Origin: Bacteroidota bacterium
GTDB lineage: Bacteria; Bacteroidota; Bacteroidia; J057; JADKCL01
Assembly: GCA_016718825.1 (NCBI GenBank)
Contig: JADKCL010000002.1
Span: forward strand, 248,001-312,000
DNA length: 64,000 nt
Direction of reading: 5' to 3'
The translations under genes and the position numbers were made by a program. Below, piece after piece: positions 42,616-50,918 of this stretch; within the stretch, counting starts at the first letter, position 1, and each line of letters opens with the position of its first letter. Under the pieces are notes generated by a model. That model did not search any database and was not told where the DNA came from. It worked only from the letters and a program-made list of their open reading frames with translations.

Positions 42616-43809
42616 GTGAAGGCAGCAACCTATCAAGAATACCGGACGGCATTTGCCGGAACCTCACTCCCATTTGCATGGCTGGACCTGAACCGATTGG
42701 AAGCCAATGCAATAGCCATTTCCGCTCGGGCGGGCGACAAAAAAGTGCGCATCGCCAGCAAGTCGGTCAGAAGTGTGGAAGTCCTGCGCATGATTTTTGC
42801 GCTTAGCCCAAAATTTCAAGGCCTGATGTGTTTTACCGGTCCTGAAGCGGTCTGGCTAAGCCAAACGGGCTTCGACGACTTGCTGATTGCCTATCCTGTT
42901 TTCCAAAGGGAGCAGCTTGCAGCCATCTGTGCCGAAGTCAAAAAGGGCAAGAAATTGATCTGCATGATTGATTCTGCGGAACATGTGCGTCAGTTGGATG
43001 CTGTTGCTTCAGCTTCGAATGTCATTCTTCCGGTTTGCATTGACCTGGACATGTCCATCGACCCGCCGGGAATCCATTTCGGAGTTTACCGTTCGCCGAT
43101 CAATTCCGTCGAAAAGGCGCTTGCCTTGCATGCCGACATCAAACAAGCGAAACACCTCCGATTGAATTCATTGATGGGTTACGAGGCACAAGTTGCAGGT
43201 CTCGGGGACCGTATTCCAGGACAAAAGCTGAAGAATATCGTCATTCGGATGCTCAAACGGCGCTCCATCAAGCTCGTCGCAGCGCGCAGGAAAGCCGTTG
43301 TAGAAGCTCTAGTCAAGGATGGCGCCCAACTCGAAATCGTCAATGGCGGGGGCGTCGGCAGCATGGAATTCACACGTGATGAAGCCGTTGTCACCGAAAT
43401 TGCGGCAGGTTCGGGCTTTTTCCAGAGTCACCTGTTTGACTACTACGACAATTTCCGGCATGAACCTGCTGCGGGATTCGCCGTCGAAATCGTCCGTCAA
43501 CCACAGCCAGGAATGTGGACCTGCCATGGTGGCGGCTACATTGCCTCCGGCTCCATTGGACAGGAAAAGGTTCCGCTCCCCTATTTGCCGGTCGGTGCCA
43601 AGCTTCATCCTAACGAAGGTGCGGGCGAAGTTCAGACGCCCATTGTGTACGGAGGCCCCGAGAAATTGCAGCTCGGCGATCCCGTTTTCTTCCGCCACAG
43701 CAAGGCCGGGGAACTTTGCGAGCGATTCAACCAACTAGTGCTTATCAAGGACGGCAAAGTCAACGGTGCAGTCAATACTTACCGAGGCGACGGGAAATGC
43801 TTCTTATGA
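42616..43809 (+). CDS. Fold-type III PLP enzyme (alanine racemase/D-threonine aldolase-like)
   Basis: A 397-residue enzyme with an N-terminal alanine-racemase-type TIM barrel and C-terminal beta domain. The PLP lysine is Lys49 in RIASKSVRS. Other family blocks are LPVCIDLDMSID, LRLNSLMGYEAQVAG, LEIVNGGGVGSM and the closing FRHSKAGELCERFNQLVLI. It belongs to the group annotated as amino-acid deaminase/aldolase or D-threonine aldolase-like. The start is GTG three bases after the ceramidase-like gene, so translation is probably coupled. Given that neighbour and the S1P-lyase-like gene, the substrate could be a 2-amino-3-hydroxy compound, but this is inference. Confidence 0.82.
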   Translation: MKAATYQEYRTAFAGTSLPFAWLDLNRLEANAIAISARAGDKKVRIASKSVRSVEVLRMIFALSPKFQGLMCFTGPEAVWLSQTGFDDLLIAYPVFQREQLAAICAEVKKGKKLICMIDSAEHVRQLDAVASASNVILPVCIDLDMSIDPPGIHFGVYRSPINSVEKALALHADIKQAKHLRLNSLMGYEAQVAGLGDRIPGQKLKNIVIRMLKRRSIKLVAARRKAVVEALVKDGAQLEIVNGGGVGSMEFTRDEAVVTEIAAGSGFFQSHLFDYYDNFRHEPAAGFAVEIVRQPQPGMWTCHGGGYIASGSIGQEKVPLPYLPVGAKLHPNEGAGEVQTPIVYGGPEKLQLGDPVFFRHSKAGELCERFNQLVLIKDGKVNGAVNTYRGDGKCFL

Positions 43810-43841
43810 ATGGAGAATTTAGAATGGAGAATGGAGAATGG
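43810..43841. repeat. Heptanucleotide tandem repeat (ATGGAGA type)
   Basis: Four 7-base units, ATGGAGA, ATTTAGA, ATGGAGA and ATGGAGA, plus ATGG, starting on the base after the stop codon at 43809. Confidence 0.75.
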
Positions 43842-43992
43842 TGTACTGAGCGGCCAATTCCAAGCACATAACTAAAACCCGAAGGCGGACCGCCTCGAAG
43901 AATCAGCGAAGCACGCGGGAAATTGAGATTTCCTGGGCATTCGGACACTTCAATGGCAAGACCTTAGCGTAACCAGAAACGTCTCAGTCCCA

Positions 43993-44030
43993 ATTTCTCA
44001 TTTCTAATTTCTAATTTCTAATTTTCATTC
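43993..44030. repeat. Heptanucleotide tandem repeat (ATTTCTA type)
   Basis: ATTTCTC followed by ATTTCTA three times and a degenerate ATTTTCATTC. It ends 3 bases before the stop of the leftward S1P-lyase-like gene. With the repeat at 43810 it brackets the 220-base intergenic region. Confidence 0.75.
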
Positions 44031-44032
44031 CC

Positions 44033-45478
44033 TTACTCCAAGGAATAAAACCCATGCAATGCATTGCGCACCATGTCGAGCAGGTCGCCGGATCCTGACA
44101 GTGCGCCCATCATGCCATACATGGCAGCAGAGCGGCTGTGTCCGAGTTTAGGCGGCTTGCTGCTGCTGTTGTTGGACAGCTTTTTGAACATTCCATCCGG
44201 CATGACTGCCCTGACGCCTTTGAATGCCGAAACCTGTGCCTTGGCGGCGACTTTGCTCCAAGAGAATCCTTCCAATTTCTCAACGGCTTTTTGCAGATCG
44301 ACCAAGAAGTCATCGGCAACATCAGCATGCACCTGAGAAATCGTCAAATGGAGGCTGTCCGGAAGTTGCTGCCGGTCAAAATGCCAGCCCATCATGTGAA
44401 GTTCGTCACCCAAAACGTGAATATTCAGGTTATCTGAAGTGAAGGCGACAATGCTCATATCAGGATCCCCAATGACGCTGAGCGATGGGATCGCCGCTAT
44501 TCCGGCTTTGATTTTTTCCGTTGCCATCATCGAGCGTTTGGCCATTTCCATGTAGCCATTCATGCCGATCGTATTCAAAGCGGCCCATGCCGCCGCAATT
44601 GCGCCACCAGGACGCGTACCCAGCATGGTGGTGCTGCCGTAAATTCCGCCGGGCCATTCCGTGTAAACGTAAAATTGATGCTTCCGGAGCTCTGCGTTGC
44701 GGTACAGAACCACGGAAGCGCCCTTTGCTGCGTAGCCATACTTGTGCAAATCCGCCGACATCGACGTTACGCCGGGTAGGGTAAAGTCGTAATCTGGAAC
44801 GGCATAACCCAGTCTACGGACAAACGGAAGCATAAATCCGCCGACGCAAGCGTCTACATGCAGCAAAAGGCCTTTTTCCAGCGCCAAGTCGCTCAGATCG
44901 CGAATCGGATCCACGACGCCATGCGGATAGCTAGGCGCCGAACCGACGAGCAAAATCGTATTCGGATTGATTGCCTTGCGTACCGCAGCCATATCCACAC
45001 GGTAATCCGGGCCTACAGGAATGGAAACGCCCTTGATTCCAAAGTAGTGAAACGCCTTCTGAAACGCTGGATGCGCTGAAATCGGGACGATTACCTCAGG
45101 CTCCTTGATTTCGGGCTTGTGTGTTTTGGCCCATTCACGTGCCGTCTTGACTGCGAGCAAGATGCTCTCGGTTCCGCCGGAGCTCATCGTGCCTTCGATC
45201 GAATCCCCACCATTGAACAAACTTGCGCACATGGCGACCACTTCAGATTCGAAGCGGCGAAGGCTCGGAAATGCAGAGGGATTGAGTGCGTTCTCAGAAA
45301 AAAACATGTTGTAGGCCTCCTGAATCAAGGCCGCACGTTCATCGCCAGGATGGTATACAAGGCAAAATGCTCTGCCATTCTTCCATTCTGTGTCGTGCCC
45401 GCGGGAAGCCTTGAGATGTGCGAGCAAGGCGTTGCGGTCGATTCCTGACGTTGGTATTTTTGTTTCTGACTTTGTCAT
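44033..45478 (-). CDS. Sphingosine-1-phosphate lyase-like PLP decarboxylase-fold enzyme
   Basis: A 481-residue group II PLP enzyme. It resembles sphingosine-1-phosphate lyase more than glutamate or aspartate decarboxylases: the PLP lysine is Lys246 in SADLHKYGYAAKG, followed by FYVYTEWPGGIYGSTTM and GTRPGGAIAAAWAALNTIG, close to the human enzyme's FFVDTDWQGGIY and SRPGGISAACWAAL. The C-terminal AMYGMMGAL is also shared. The family cleaves phosphorylated sphingoid bases to phosphoethanolamine and a long-chain aldehyde. No N-terminal membrane helix is present, as in other bacterial members. A dipeptidase gene lies 48 bases upstream on the same strand. The ATG at 45478 is chosen. Confidence 0.87.
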   Translation of the reverse strand: MTKSETKIPTSGIDRNALLAHLKASRGHDTEWKNGRAFCLVYHPGDERAALIQEAYNMFFSENALNPSAFPSLRRFESEVVAMCASLFNGGDSIEGTMSSGGTESILLAVKTAREWAKTHKPEIKEPEVIVPISAHPAFQKAFHYFGIKGVSIPVGPDYRVDMAAVRKAINPNTILLVGSAPSYPHGVVDPIRDLSDLALEKGLLLHVDACVGGFMLPFVRRLGYAVPDYDFTLPGVTSMSADLHKYGYAAKGASVVLYRNAELRKHQFYVYTEWPGGIYGSTTMLGTRPGGAIAAAWAALNTIGMNGYMEMAKRSMMATEKIKAGIAAIPSLSVIGDPDMSIVAFTSDNLNIHVLGDELHMMGWHFDRQQLPDSLHLTISQVHADVADDFLVDLQKAVEKLEGFSWSKVAAKAQVSAFKGVRAVMPDGMFKKLSNNSSSKPPKLGHSRSAAMYGMMGALSGSGDLLDMVRNALHGFYSLE

Positions 45479-45526
45479 TAAAGTATTGCTTTTGAGTGAG
45501 GTGATCAATGAATTGTGAATGAAGGG

Positions 45527-46966
45527 TTAGAAATGATTCTCCAGAAAATTGAGGGCATTCTTTTGCATCAACTTTTGCACCATTTCTTCGGGTTCGTAGC
45601 CATACCAGAGTTCCTGACCAAAGCGGGTGCGCTTTAGGTAATCGACCAAGTCAATCTTCAAATCGGGAAGGCAAGCAGCTTCGGGATACATATCTATATG
45701 TGTGATCAAACCATCATAATCGGTTCCAAGCGCCATGAGATCCCATCCACGTTTGTCGCCGACAGCGTCCACCATTTGGAAGATGTTTTGGGCTATGAGG
45801 TGGAGAAGGGCATCTTTCTGACCATTCAAATCCTGCAAATTTTTGATTTCCTGAAGCTTGATCTGACTTGCAAGCAAACCTTTGTCCACCATGATCCCGA
45901 TGAGACCGCCCGTATCAGCGATAATGTTGACCTCCTCATCACTGAGATTGATCGCCCAGTTGTTGAAGCTGGATTTTTTCATTTTCCGGGGCTTGTCTTT
46001 CCTCCGCGCACTTGCCTTGATCGTTTTATAGGCGCTCATGCCGGTATGACTACAAACAATCGGAATTTGATCATTGGAATTCAAGCGATTGTGGCTTTCC
46101 AGCATCTTGTAATATTCCTTTCGTGCCTTGATGCTCATGTGTTTGATGTCAATCAAGACGCGGCGTCCGTTGTCTTTGGCCAACAATTCATGCATCACCT
46201 TCCAACCGAGTGGCGTAATCCCTTCATTCAGACCCTTTTTTTGATTCAGGATCTGGTACAGGCCAGGCTTCAGGCTACGGGTGTGCCCGGTAAGCTCATT
46301 GTAAAAGTGATGGGCAAGGTTGATGAAAAATGGCGCAGCTTTCCAAGACTTGATCGTGCCGATGTTTTCGATCAGTTCCCTTTCCGTAGCAAGTTTGCTT
46401 CCTTTTTTCTCCGGAAGCCCGCAATTCAGCGCATGGGCCCCTTCGATCGTCACGACCACCGCGATGGTATTGGGATCGCTGTTCACGATGGTTTGCAATT
46501 CCTTCCAATTCCCAGCCAATTTATAGCTGAATTGCCCATCCGGCGACTGTCCTTGCCCTTTGCTCAGGAAGCCGTATTGCCCCATCAGTTCTTGGAAATA
46601 ATTACTGTTTTTGCGCAGCGCCCCCATCTGATTGCCGTCATATCCGGTTACGGCCTGCAACAGCATCTCCGCATTTTCCTTACCCAACATGGCCGTGGGC
46701 AGCTTCCGAAGGTTGAGAAAGCCCTTTTCGAATGGATAAAGCGAATCAAACACCACGCGTACATTGCCGGCAGCATAGTTGTAAAGGTTGGCCTGCGAAT
46801 GCCGGGCAATTTCCCTGGTCTTGAGTCTTGCCCATCGACCGATCTTGCTGTCCAACGTAGGATTATGGGTTTTTTCCCAGAGATTCCTTGTCCCTTCAGA
46901 CACGGATGCATTGTAAGCCCTGAGCGTAGGGTGTGCGTGAATGTCAATGAAAAAATCTCTCGTCAT
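45527..46966 (-). CDS. M19 (membrane dipeptidase)-like amidohydrolase
   Basis: A 479-residue metal-dependent hydrolase of the M19/renal-dipeptidase type. Metal-ligand regions are FIDIHAHPTLRAY (HxH in place of the usual HxD), VVVTIEGAHAL (bridging Glu), FINLAHHFYN, VLIDIKHMS, VCSHTGMS and LMALGTDYDG. There is no signal peptide, so it is likely cytoplasmic. It is larger than typical dipeptidases (about 320-400), with extra helical segments near residues 30-110. It precedes the S1P-lyase-like gene in a probable operon, but a biochemical link is not evident; N-acyl or peptide amide substrates are possible. Confidence 0.8.
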   Translation of the reverse strand: MTRDFFIDIHAHPTLRAYNASVSEGTRNLWEKTHNPTLDSKIGRWARLKTREIARHSQANLYNYAAGNVRVVFDSLYPFEKGFLNLRKLPTAMLGKENAEMLLQAVTGYDGNQMGALRKNSNYFQELMGQYGFLSKGQGQSPDGQFSYKLAGNWKELQTIVNSDPNTIAVVVTIEGAHALNCGLPEKKGSKLATERELIENIGTIKSWKAAPFFINLAHHFYNELTGHTRSLKPGLYQILNQKKGLNEGITPLGWKVMHELLAKDNGRRVLIDIKHMSIKARKEYYKMLESHNRLNSNDQIPIVCSHTGMSAYKTIKASARRKDKPRKMKKSSFNNWAINLSDEEVNIIADTGGLIGIMVDKGLLASQIKLQEIKNLQDLNGQKDALLHLIAQNIFQMVDAVGDKRGWDLMALGTDYDGLITHIDMYPEAACLPDLKIDLVDYLKRTRFGQELWYGYEPEEMVQKLMQKNALNFLENHF

Positions 46967-47315
46967 CTCAAACCGGATATTTTATAAGTGCATCTGCGTC
47001 CATCAACGGACACTGGGGTAAAAGGCGATTCAACCACTGTGGATTTTTGTCTGACGGTCCCCTCCTCCTGTTCAAACGCTCCCAGTCATACTTCTACAAA
47101 ATTCATGCAAGAGATATTACGAAACAAGAAATATTTGATCCTCGATTTGTTAATCTTGTTACGTGATTGTGGTTGCTGTGGATTGTAGGCTGCTAATGCA
47201 GGTTTTCAGTCCGCAACAAATCCGGTTCCGCCTGATTATTCTTGGTCAAAAGGCAATGTGAAATTCCCCTCAAATCAATATCTTTGTCTTTCCTTCACCC
47301 TAAAAATGGAATACA
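46967..47315. other. Intergenic region between divergent genes
   Basis: 349 bases between a leftward dipeptidase and rightward kbp. It holds the kbp promoter at 47257-47286. I see no RNA gene or other strong structure. Confidence 0.5.
47257..47286 (+). promoter_or_regulatory. Promoter of kbp
   Basis: TGTG (47257-47260, one mismatch to TTTG), an 18-base spacer and a perfect TATCTTTG (47279-47286), 29 bases before the ATG. Confidence 0.55.
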
Positions 47316-47765
47316 ATGGGAGTTTTTGATTTTGCAAAAAACGCAGGCGCTCCAGCCAGCAATGCCGCCGAAGCAGCGATGAATTTGATGCTCAAAGCCA
47401 AGCTCAACGAATACAACTTGAATGTCAAGGATGTACATGTTGAGTATGAAGCCGGCGTCGTGACCGTCACGGGCGAGGCAGCCAATCAAGCAACCAAAGA
47501 AAAGGTAATTCTTGCTTTGGGCAATGTCAACGGCGTGAGCAAGGTTTACGACAACATGACCGTGTTCAAAAAGCCGGAGGCAGTGGCCCCTGAACCTGAA
47601 GCGCAATTCTATACGGTGGTTTCCGGGGACACCTTGAGCAAGATTGCCAAGCATTTCTACAAGGATGCCATGAAATATCCGGTGATTTTTGAGGCCAACA
47701 AGCCAATGCTCAAAGATCCCGACAAGATTTACCCCGGGCAGATGCTGCGCATCCCTGAACTGTAA
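47316..47765 (+). CDS. kbp: Kbp-like BON-LysM protein
   Basis: A 149-residue protein, the same length as E. coli Kbp (YgaU), a cytoplasmic potassium-binding protein. It begins MGVFDFAKNAG, then a BON domain (about 25-85; NLNVKDVHVEYEAGVVTVTGEA) and a LysM domain (about 97-147; YTVVSGDTLSKIAKHFYK, ending PGQMLRIPEL). There is no signal peptide. The family senses K+ and stabilises the cell under osmotic stress. It is monocistronic with a consensus promoter and a terminator. Confidence 0.9.
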   Translation: MGVFDFAKNAGAPASNAAEAAMNLMLKAKLNEYNLNVKDVHVEYEAGVVTVTGEAANQATKEKVILALGNVNGVSKVYDNMTVFKKPEAVAPEPEAQFYTVVSGDTLSKIAKHFYKDAMKYPVIFEANKPMLKDPDKIYPGQMLRIPEL

Positions 47766-47790
47766 GTTTTGATTGCGAAGAAAAATTTGA

Positions 47791-47819
47791 AAATGGGGAA
47801 TATAACCGTTCCCCTTTTT
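47791..47819 (+). terminator. Terminator of kbp
   Basis: GGGGAA (47795-47800) pairs with TTCCCC (47809-47814) across an 8-base loop, followed by TTTTT. It starts 26 bases past the stop. Confidence 0.65.
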
Positions 47820-47832
47820 CCGTTAATAGAAC

Positions 47833-48795
47833 ATGAAGCATTCTAGAAAAATGGCCAATATTCGGTTTCTCGTGGGCAGGAGTATGGTTCTAGCCTGTTT
47901 GGTGGGCCTTTTTTTGTCCTCCTGCAGCAATCCAAAAAAGGAATTGGTAACCAATGCTCCGTTGATTTCGCAGAATTTCAAGGACGACTACGGCAGAAAC
48001 ATCGTTTTGTCTCGCGTTCCGACAAGGGTTGTCTCACTGGCCTCCAACATCACAGAGACAATCTTTGCGATTGGCGCCGAGAAGCGGCTTGCCGGAATCA
48101 GCCATGACAGCGATTTCCCTAATGCGGCCGCAAGCCTCCCCTTTGTGATGACCTATCCCGATTTTGATCTCCCGGGCGTGGTGGCCCTCAATCCCGATCT
48201 TGTTTTGGCCTCGACTGAAATTCACGATTCGCGCATCACTGACTTTTTTGATCGCTACAAAATCAACCTTCATTTCCAGGACTACCCTGATCTCGCGGCG
48301 GTATTTGAAAGCATTCGTGAAATCGGCCAAATGTTGGGCGCCGAAGAAAACGCAAACAAACTCGCCGATTCCCTTGCAATGCTGACGCAAATGATTGCAG
48401 ATAGCACGGCGGGGCAAATTAAATACAAGACTGCCATCGTTTTGGGGATCGATCCGATTACCGTTGTAGGCTCCAAAAGCTTCATGAACGACATGATTCA
48501 AAAAGCTGGTGGAAGCAATCCCTTCGGTATCCTTCCCGGGAAGTATCCTACGGTATCTGCCGAGCAATTCATTCTTGCTGCGCCCGAATACGTCTTGATC
48601 CCCACCCATAACGACCGTGCCTGGAATGATTTGATTGCCTTGCACCCCGAGATTCACACCAGAATCCCAGCGACGGAATTGAACCATGTCTTTCAAATGG
48701 AGCCGGAGGCGATTGTCAGGCCCGGCCCGCGCATCGTGGAGGGGCTGGCGTACATCACGCGCGTGCTGCATTCGCGTGTGAACTTGCCTTTGTGA
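47833..48795 (+). CDS. BtuF-like periplasmic binding lipoprotein (ABC transporter)
   Basis: A 320-residue solute-binding protein of the cobalamin/siderophore/haem class. Lipoprotein signal with the lipid cysteine in LFLSSCSN. The domain starts DDYGRNIVLSRVPTRVVSLASNITETIFAIGA and has LVLASTEIHDSRITDFF and GSKSFMNDMIQKAGGSN, the two lobes of BtuF/FhuD-like proteins joined by a long helix. No permease or ATPase gene lies next to it, so it must serve a transporter encoded elsewhere. The ligand is not determined. Convergent with floA. Confidence 0.87.
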   Translation: MKHSRKMANIRFLVGRSMVLACLVGLFLSSCSNPKKELVTNAPLISQNFKDDYGRNIVLSRVPTRVVSLASNITETIFAIGAEKRLAGISHDSDFPNAAASLPFVMTYPDFDLPGVVALNPDLVLASTEIHDSRITDFFDRYKINLHFQDYPDLAAVFESIREIGQMLGAEENANKLADSLAMLTQMIADSTAGQIKYKTAIVLGIDPITVVGSKSFMNDMIQKAGGSNPFGILPGKYPTVSAEQFILAAPEYVLIPTHNDRAWNDLIALHPEIHTRIPATELNHVFQMEPEAIVRPGPRIVEGLAYITRVLHSRVNLPL

Positions 48796-48823
48796 CCATT
48801 TGCCGAATTCTCTATCAACAAAA

Positions 48824-48884
48824 TCGGCCTGAACTTGTCCCGTTTCACATCCGTGGATGTTGAATCGGTACATATTCAGGCCGA
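48824..48884. repeat. Nested inverted repeat between convergent genes
   Basis: TCGGCCTGAA (48824-48833) and TTCAGGCCGA (48875-48884) are perfect 10-base arms. An inner imperfect hairpin (CACATCC / GGATGTTG) lies between them. No T-tract follows on either side. It may still end transcription of both btuF-like and floA genes. Confidence 0.55.
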
Positions 48885-48904
48885 ATGATGCGCCTTTCGC
48901 GTCT

Positions 48905-49888
48905 TTATTCTTGCTTTTCGCCGGAAATGGCTTTGCGCATATCCGTATCAGACTGCAAATTTTTGAGCTTGTAATAATCCATCACGCCCATGTTACCGTT
49001 GCGCAAGGCTTCGGCGATGGCCAAAGGAATTTCTGCCTCGGCTGCGATGACCTTGGCCCGCATCTCCTGCGCAAGCGCGATAAACTCCTGCTCCTGCGCA
49101 ACTGCGAGTGCGCGACGTTCTTCGGCTTTGGCATTTGCGACCTTCAAATCCGCCTCTGCCTGATCGGTCTGCAATTTCGCGCCGATGTTTTCGCCGATGT
49201 CGATGTCAGCGATGTCAATCGAAAGGATGGCGTAGGCAGTTCCCGAATCCAATCCTTTTTCGAGCACCTTTTTGGAGATCATATCCGGATTTTCGAGCAC
49301 CATTTTATGGTTTTCCGCAGAACCAATGGTGGTGACGATTCCCTCGCCGACCCTTGCAAGGATGGTTTCCTCCCCTGCTCCACCGACAAGGCGGTGAATG
49401 TCTGCACGCAAGGTAATGCGGCTTTTGGCAATCAACTGAATGCCATCCTTGGCAACAGCGGCTACGGGCGGACTGTTGATCACGCGCGGAGTAACTGAAT
49501 CATGCACAGCGCGATAGACATCACGTCCAGCAAGGTCGATTGCTGCTGCCAATTTGAAGTCCAAATCGATGTTGGCCTTGTCTGCTGAAATCAATGCGTC
49601 GATCACAGCATTGATGTTGCCTTTGGCAAGGTAGTGGGTTTCGATTTCCGAGATGGTAATCGTGATTCCTGCCTTGGTCGCTTTGATCAAATTATTGACC
49701 ACTAGCGACGGAGGGATTTTCCGGAGACGCATCCCGATCAATTGACCGATGCCAACCTTCACTCCTGAAAAAAGTGCCGTGATCCAAAGACCGACCGGTA
49801 CAAAAAACAGGAAGAGGAAAATGAAGAAAATGGATCCGACAATGATCGCAATGGGCATTATCGGAATATCCTGAGCGAGTGTTACCAT
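48905..49888 (-). CDS. floA: Flotillin-like protein FloA
   Basis: A 327-residue membrane scaffold protein of functional membrane microdomains. An N-terminal hydrophobic hairpin (IPIMPIAIIVGSIFFIFLFLF) anchors it to the inner face of the membrane. An SPFH/PHB-like domain follows (about 40-200; MRLRKIPPSLVVNNLIKATKAG), then an Ala/Glu-rich coiled coil (about 230-300; AEADLKVANAKAEERRALAV). Length and sequence match FloA/YqfA. Promoter at 49916-49945. Confidence 0.95.
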   Translation of the reverse strand: MVTLAQDIPIMPIAIIVGSIFFIFLFLFFVPVGLWITALFSGVKVGIGQLIGMRLRKIPPSLVVNNLIKATKAGITITISEIETHYLAKGNINAVIDALISADKANIDLDFKLAAAIDLAGRDVYRAVHDSVTPRVINSPPVAAVAKDGIQLIAKSRITLRADIHRLVGGAGEETILARVGEGIVTTIGSAENHKMVLENPDMISKKVLEKGLDSGTAYAILSIDIADIDIGENIGAKLQTDQAEADLKVANAKAEERRALAVAQEQEFIALAQEMRAKVIAAEAEIPLAIAEALRNGNMGVMDYYKLKNLQSDTDMRKAISGEKQE

Positions 49889-49915
49889 GTGCTTTTCAAA
49901 TGAGGGTTAATAAAG

Positions 49916-49945
49916 CAAAGGTAATAAATTCCAAATGTGATCAAA
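49916..49945 (-). promoter_or_regulatory. Promoter of floA
   Basis: On the minus strand TTTG (49945-49942), an 18-base spacer and TACCTTTG (49923-49916), 28 bases upstream of the floA start. Confidence 0.65.
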
Positions 49946-50020
49946 GCGAATGTGATTCTAGGCGAATGAATGGTTTGTTCGAAAATCGTTAACTTTGAGT
50001 AAGTATTAACGAGGCTTCCC

Positions 50021-50842
50021 ATGTCACTTGCGCGACTCGACAACGAAATATTCTTCAAAAAGGCGTTCACGGACCCCTTTGTTTTCCGTGCGTTTGTCAA
50101 AGACATCATCGGCATCGAAGTCAATCCTGAAAAAATTGAAACTGAAAAAGGATTTGAGCCAAGTGTTGGCAATGTGGACTTTCGGTATGACATCTTTGCT
50201 GAAGACGTAGCAAAGCGCGTAATCGTTGAAATTCAGAAGGTTGAGTACGATCACAACTTCGACAGTTTCCTTCATTATCACCTGCAGGCAATTACGGAAC
50301 AACAAACGGGCTCGGGCAAGGGGTACGCCGTGGGCAAAACCGTATATACCATTGTCGTGATCACGGCCCCGTACAAAGCCGATCCAAGAACCGGTGAAGT
50401 CTATCAAGATGACGTGTTGATATCGTCTATCAATCCCAAGAATCTCAAGGGGATGGAACGGAGGATTTTCAACCACGAATTGATTTTCCTGAACCCGAAT
50501 TACCGTGGTAGCGATACGCCACCCAACTATTTGGACTGGCTCCAATTGATTTCTGAAAGCATCTCCCACCCCGAAAATCCAAAGATCAATTTCCTCAATG
50601 CAGGTGTACAACGTGTTGCCAGCCTGCTGGATCACAACAACATCAGTCCGCAGGAATGGGAACTGTCCAAGATTGAATATGGCAAGAAGGTGGTCCTGGA
50701 AATCAAGTGGGAAGAAGGCATCGAGGAAGGCGAAGCTCGAAAGGCAAGGGAGGTAGGAAGAAACTTGAAGTCAATGGGAATGGATGCCGATACAATTTCC
50801 AAGGCTACCGGCTTGTCAGACGAAGAAATCTCAAATCTTTAG
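50021..50842 (+). CDS. Rpn/PD-(D/E)XK nuclease family protein
   Basis: A 273-residue protein of the PDDEXK_2 family (recombination-promoting nuclease or putative transposase). The N-terminus DNEIFFKKAFTDPFVFRAFVKDIIG is typical. The active site is visible in FRYDIFAEDVAKRVIVEIQKVEY (Asp, then ExQ in place of ExK). A C-terminal charged helix (WEEGIEEGEARKAREVGRNLKSMG) ends in the family's DADTISKATGLSDEEISNL, a small helix-turn-helix-like tail. These genes spread horizontally, but no inverted repeats or other mobile genes flank it. TAACTTTG at 49990 may be its -7 element. Confidence 0.87.
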   Translation: MSLARLDNEIFFKKAFTDPFVFRAFVKDIIGIEVNPEKIETEKGFEPSVGNVDFRYDIFAEDVAKRVIVEIQKVEYDHNFDSFLHYHLQAITEQQTGSGKGYAVGKTVYTIVVITAPYKADPRTGEVYQDDVLISSINPKNLKGMERRIFNHELIFLNPNYRGSDTPPNYLDWLQLISESISHPENPKINFLNAGVQRVASLLDHNNISPQEWELSKIEYGKKVVLEIKWEEGIEEGEARKAREVGRNLKSMGMDADTISKATGLSDEEISNL

Positions 50843-50862
50843 GTTTTTTGCCTGATTCCCGT

Positions 50863-50893
50863 TTTGTTTTGACGAGCGAGCCACTTACCTTTG
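50863..50893 (+). promoter_or_regulatory. Promoter of the transaldolase gene
   Basis: TTTG (50863-50866), a 19-base spacer and TACCTTTG (50886-50893): an exact consensus match, 25 bases before the ATG. Confidence 0.8.
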
Positions 50894-50918
50894 CACCCTC
50901 ATTTTCAGTAGGGATAGC

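Noticed and set aside
43810..44030. CRISPR array
   Set aside because: Repeats are only 7 bases, directly tandem and without spacers of constant length. No cas genes are present.
44033..45478. Glutamate or aspartate decarboxylase
   Set aside because: The segments around the PLP lysine, the WPGGIYGS and GTRPGG blocks and the C-terminal YGM segment fit sphingosine-1-phosphate lyases better.
45698..46987. 429-codon plus-strand open frame
   Set aside because: Antisense to the M19-like hydrolase, whose metal-binding motifs are intact. No start site or domain.
50021..50842. Active transposon
   Set aside because: The PD-(D/E)XK gene stands alone. No terminal inverted repeats or target-site duplication were found around it.
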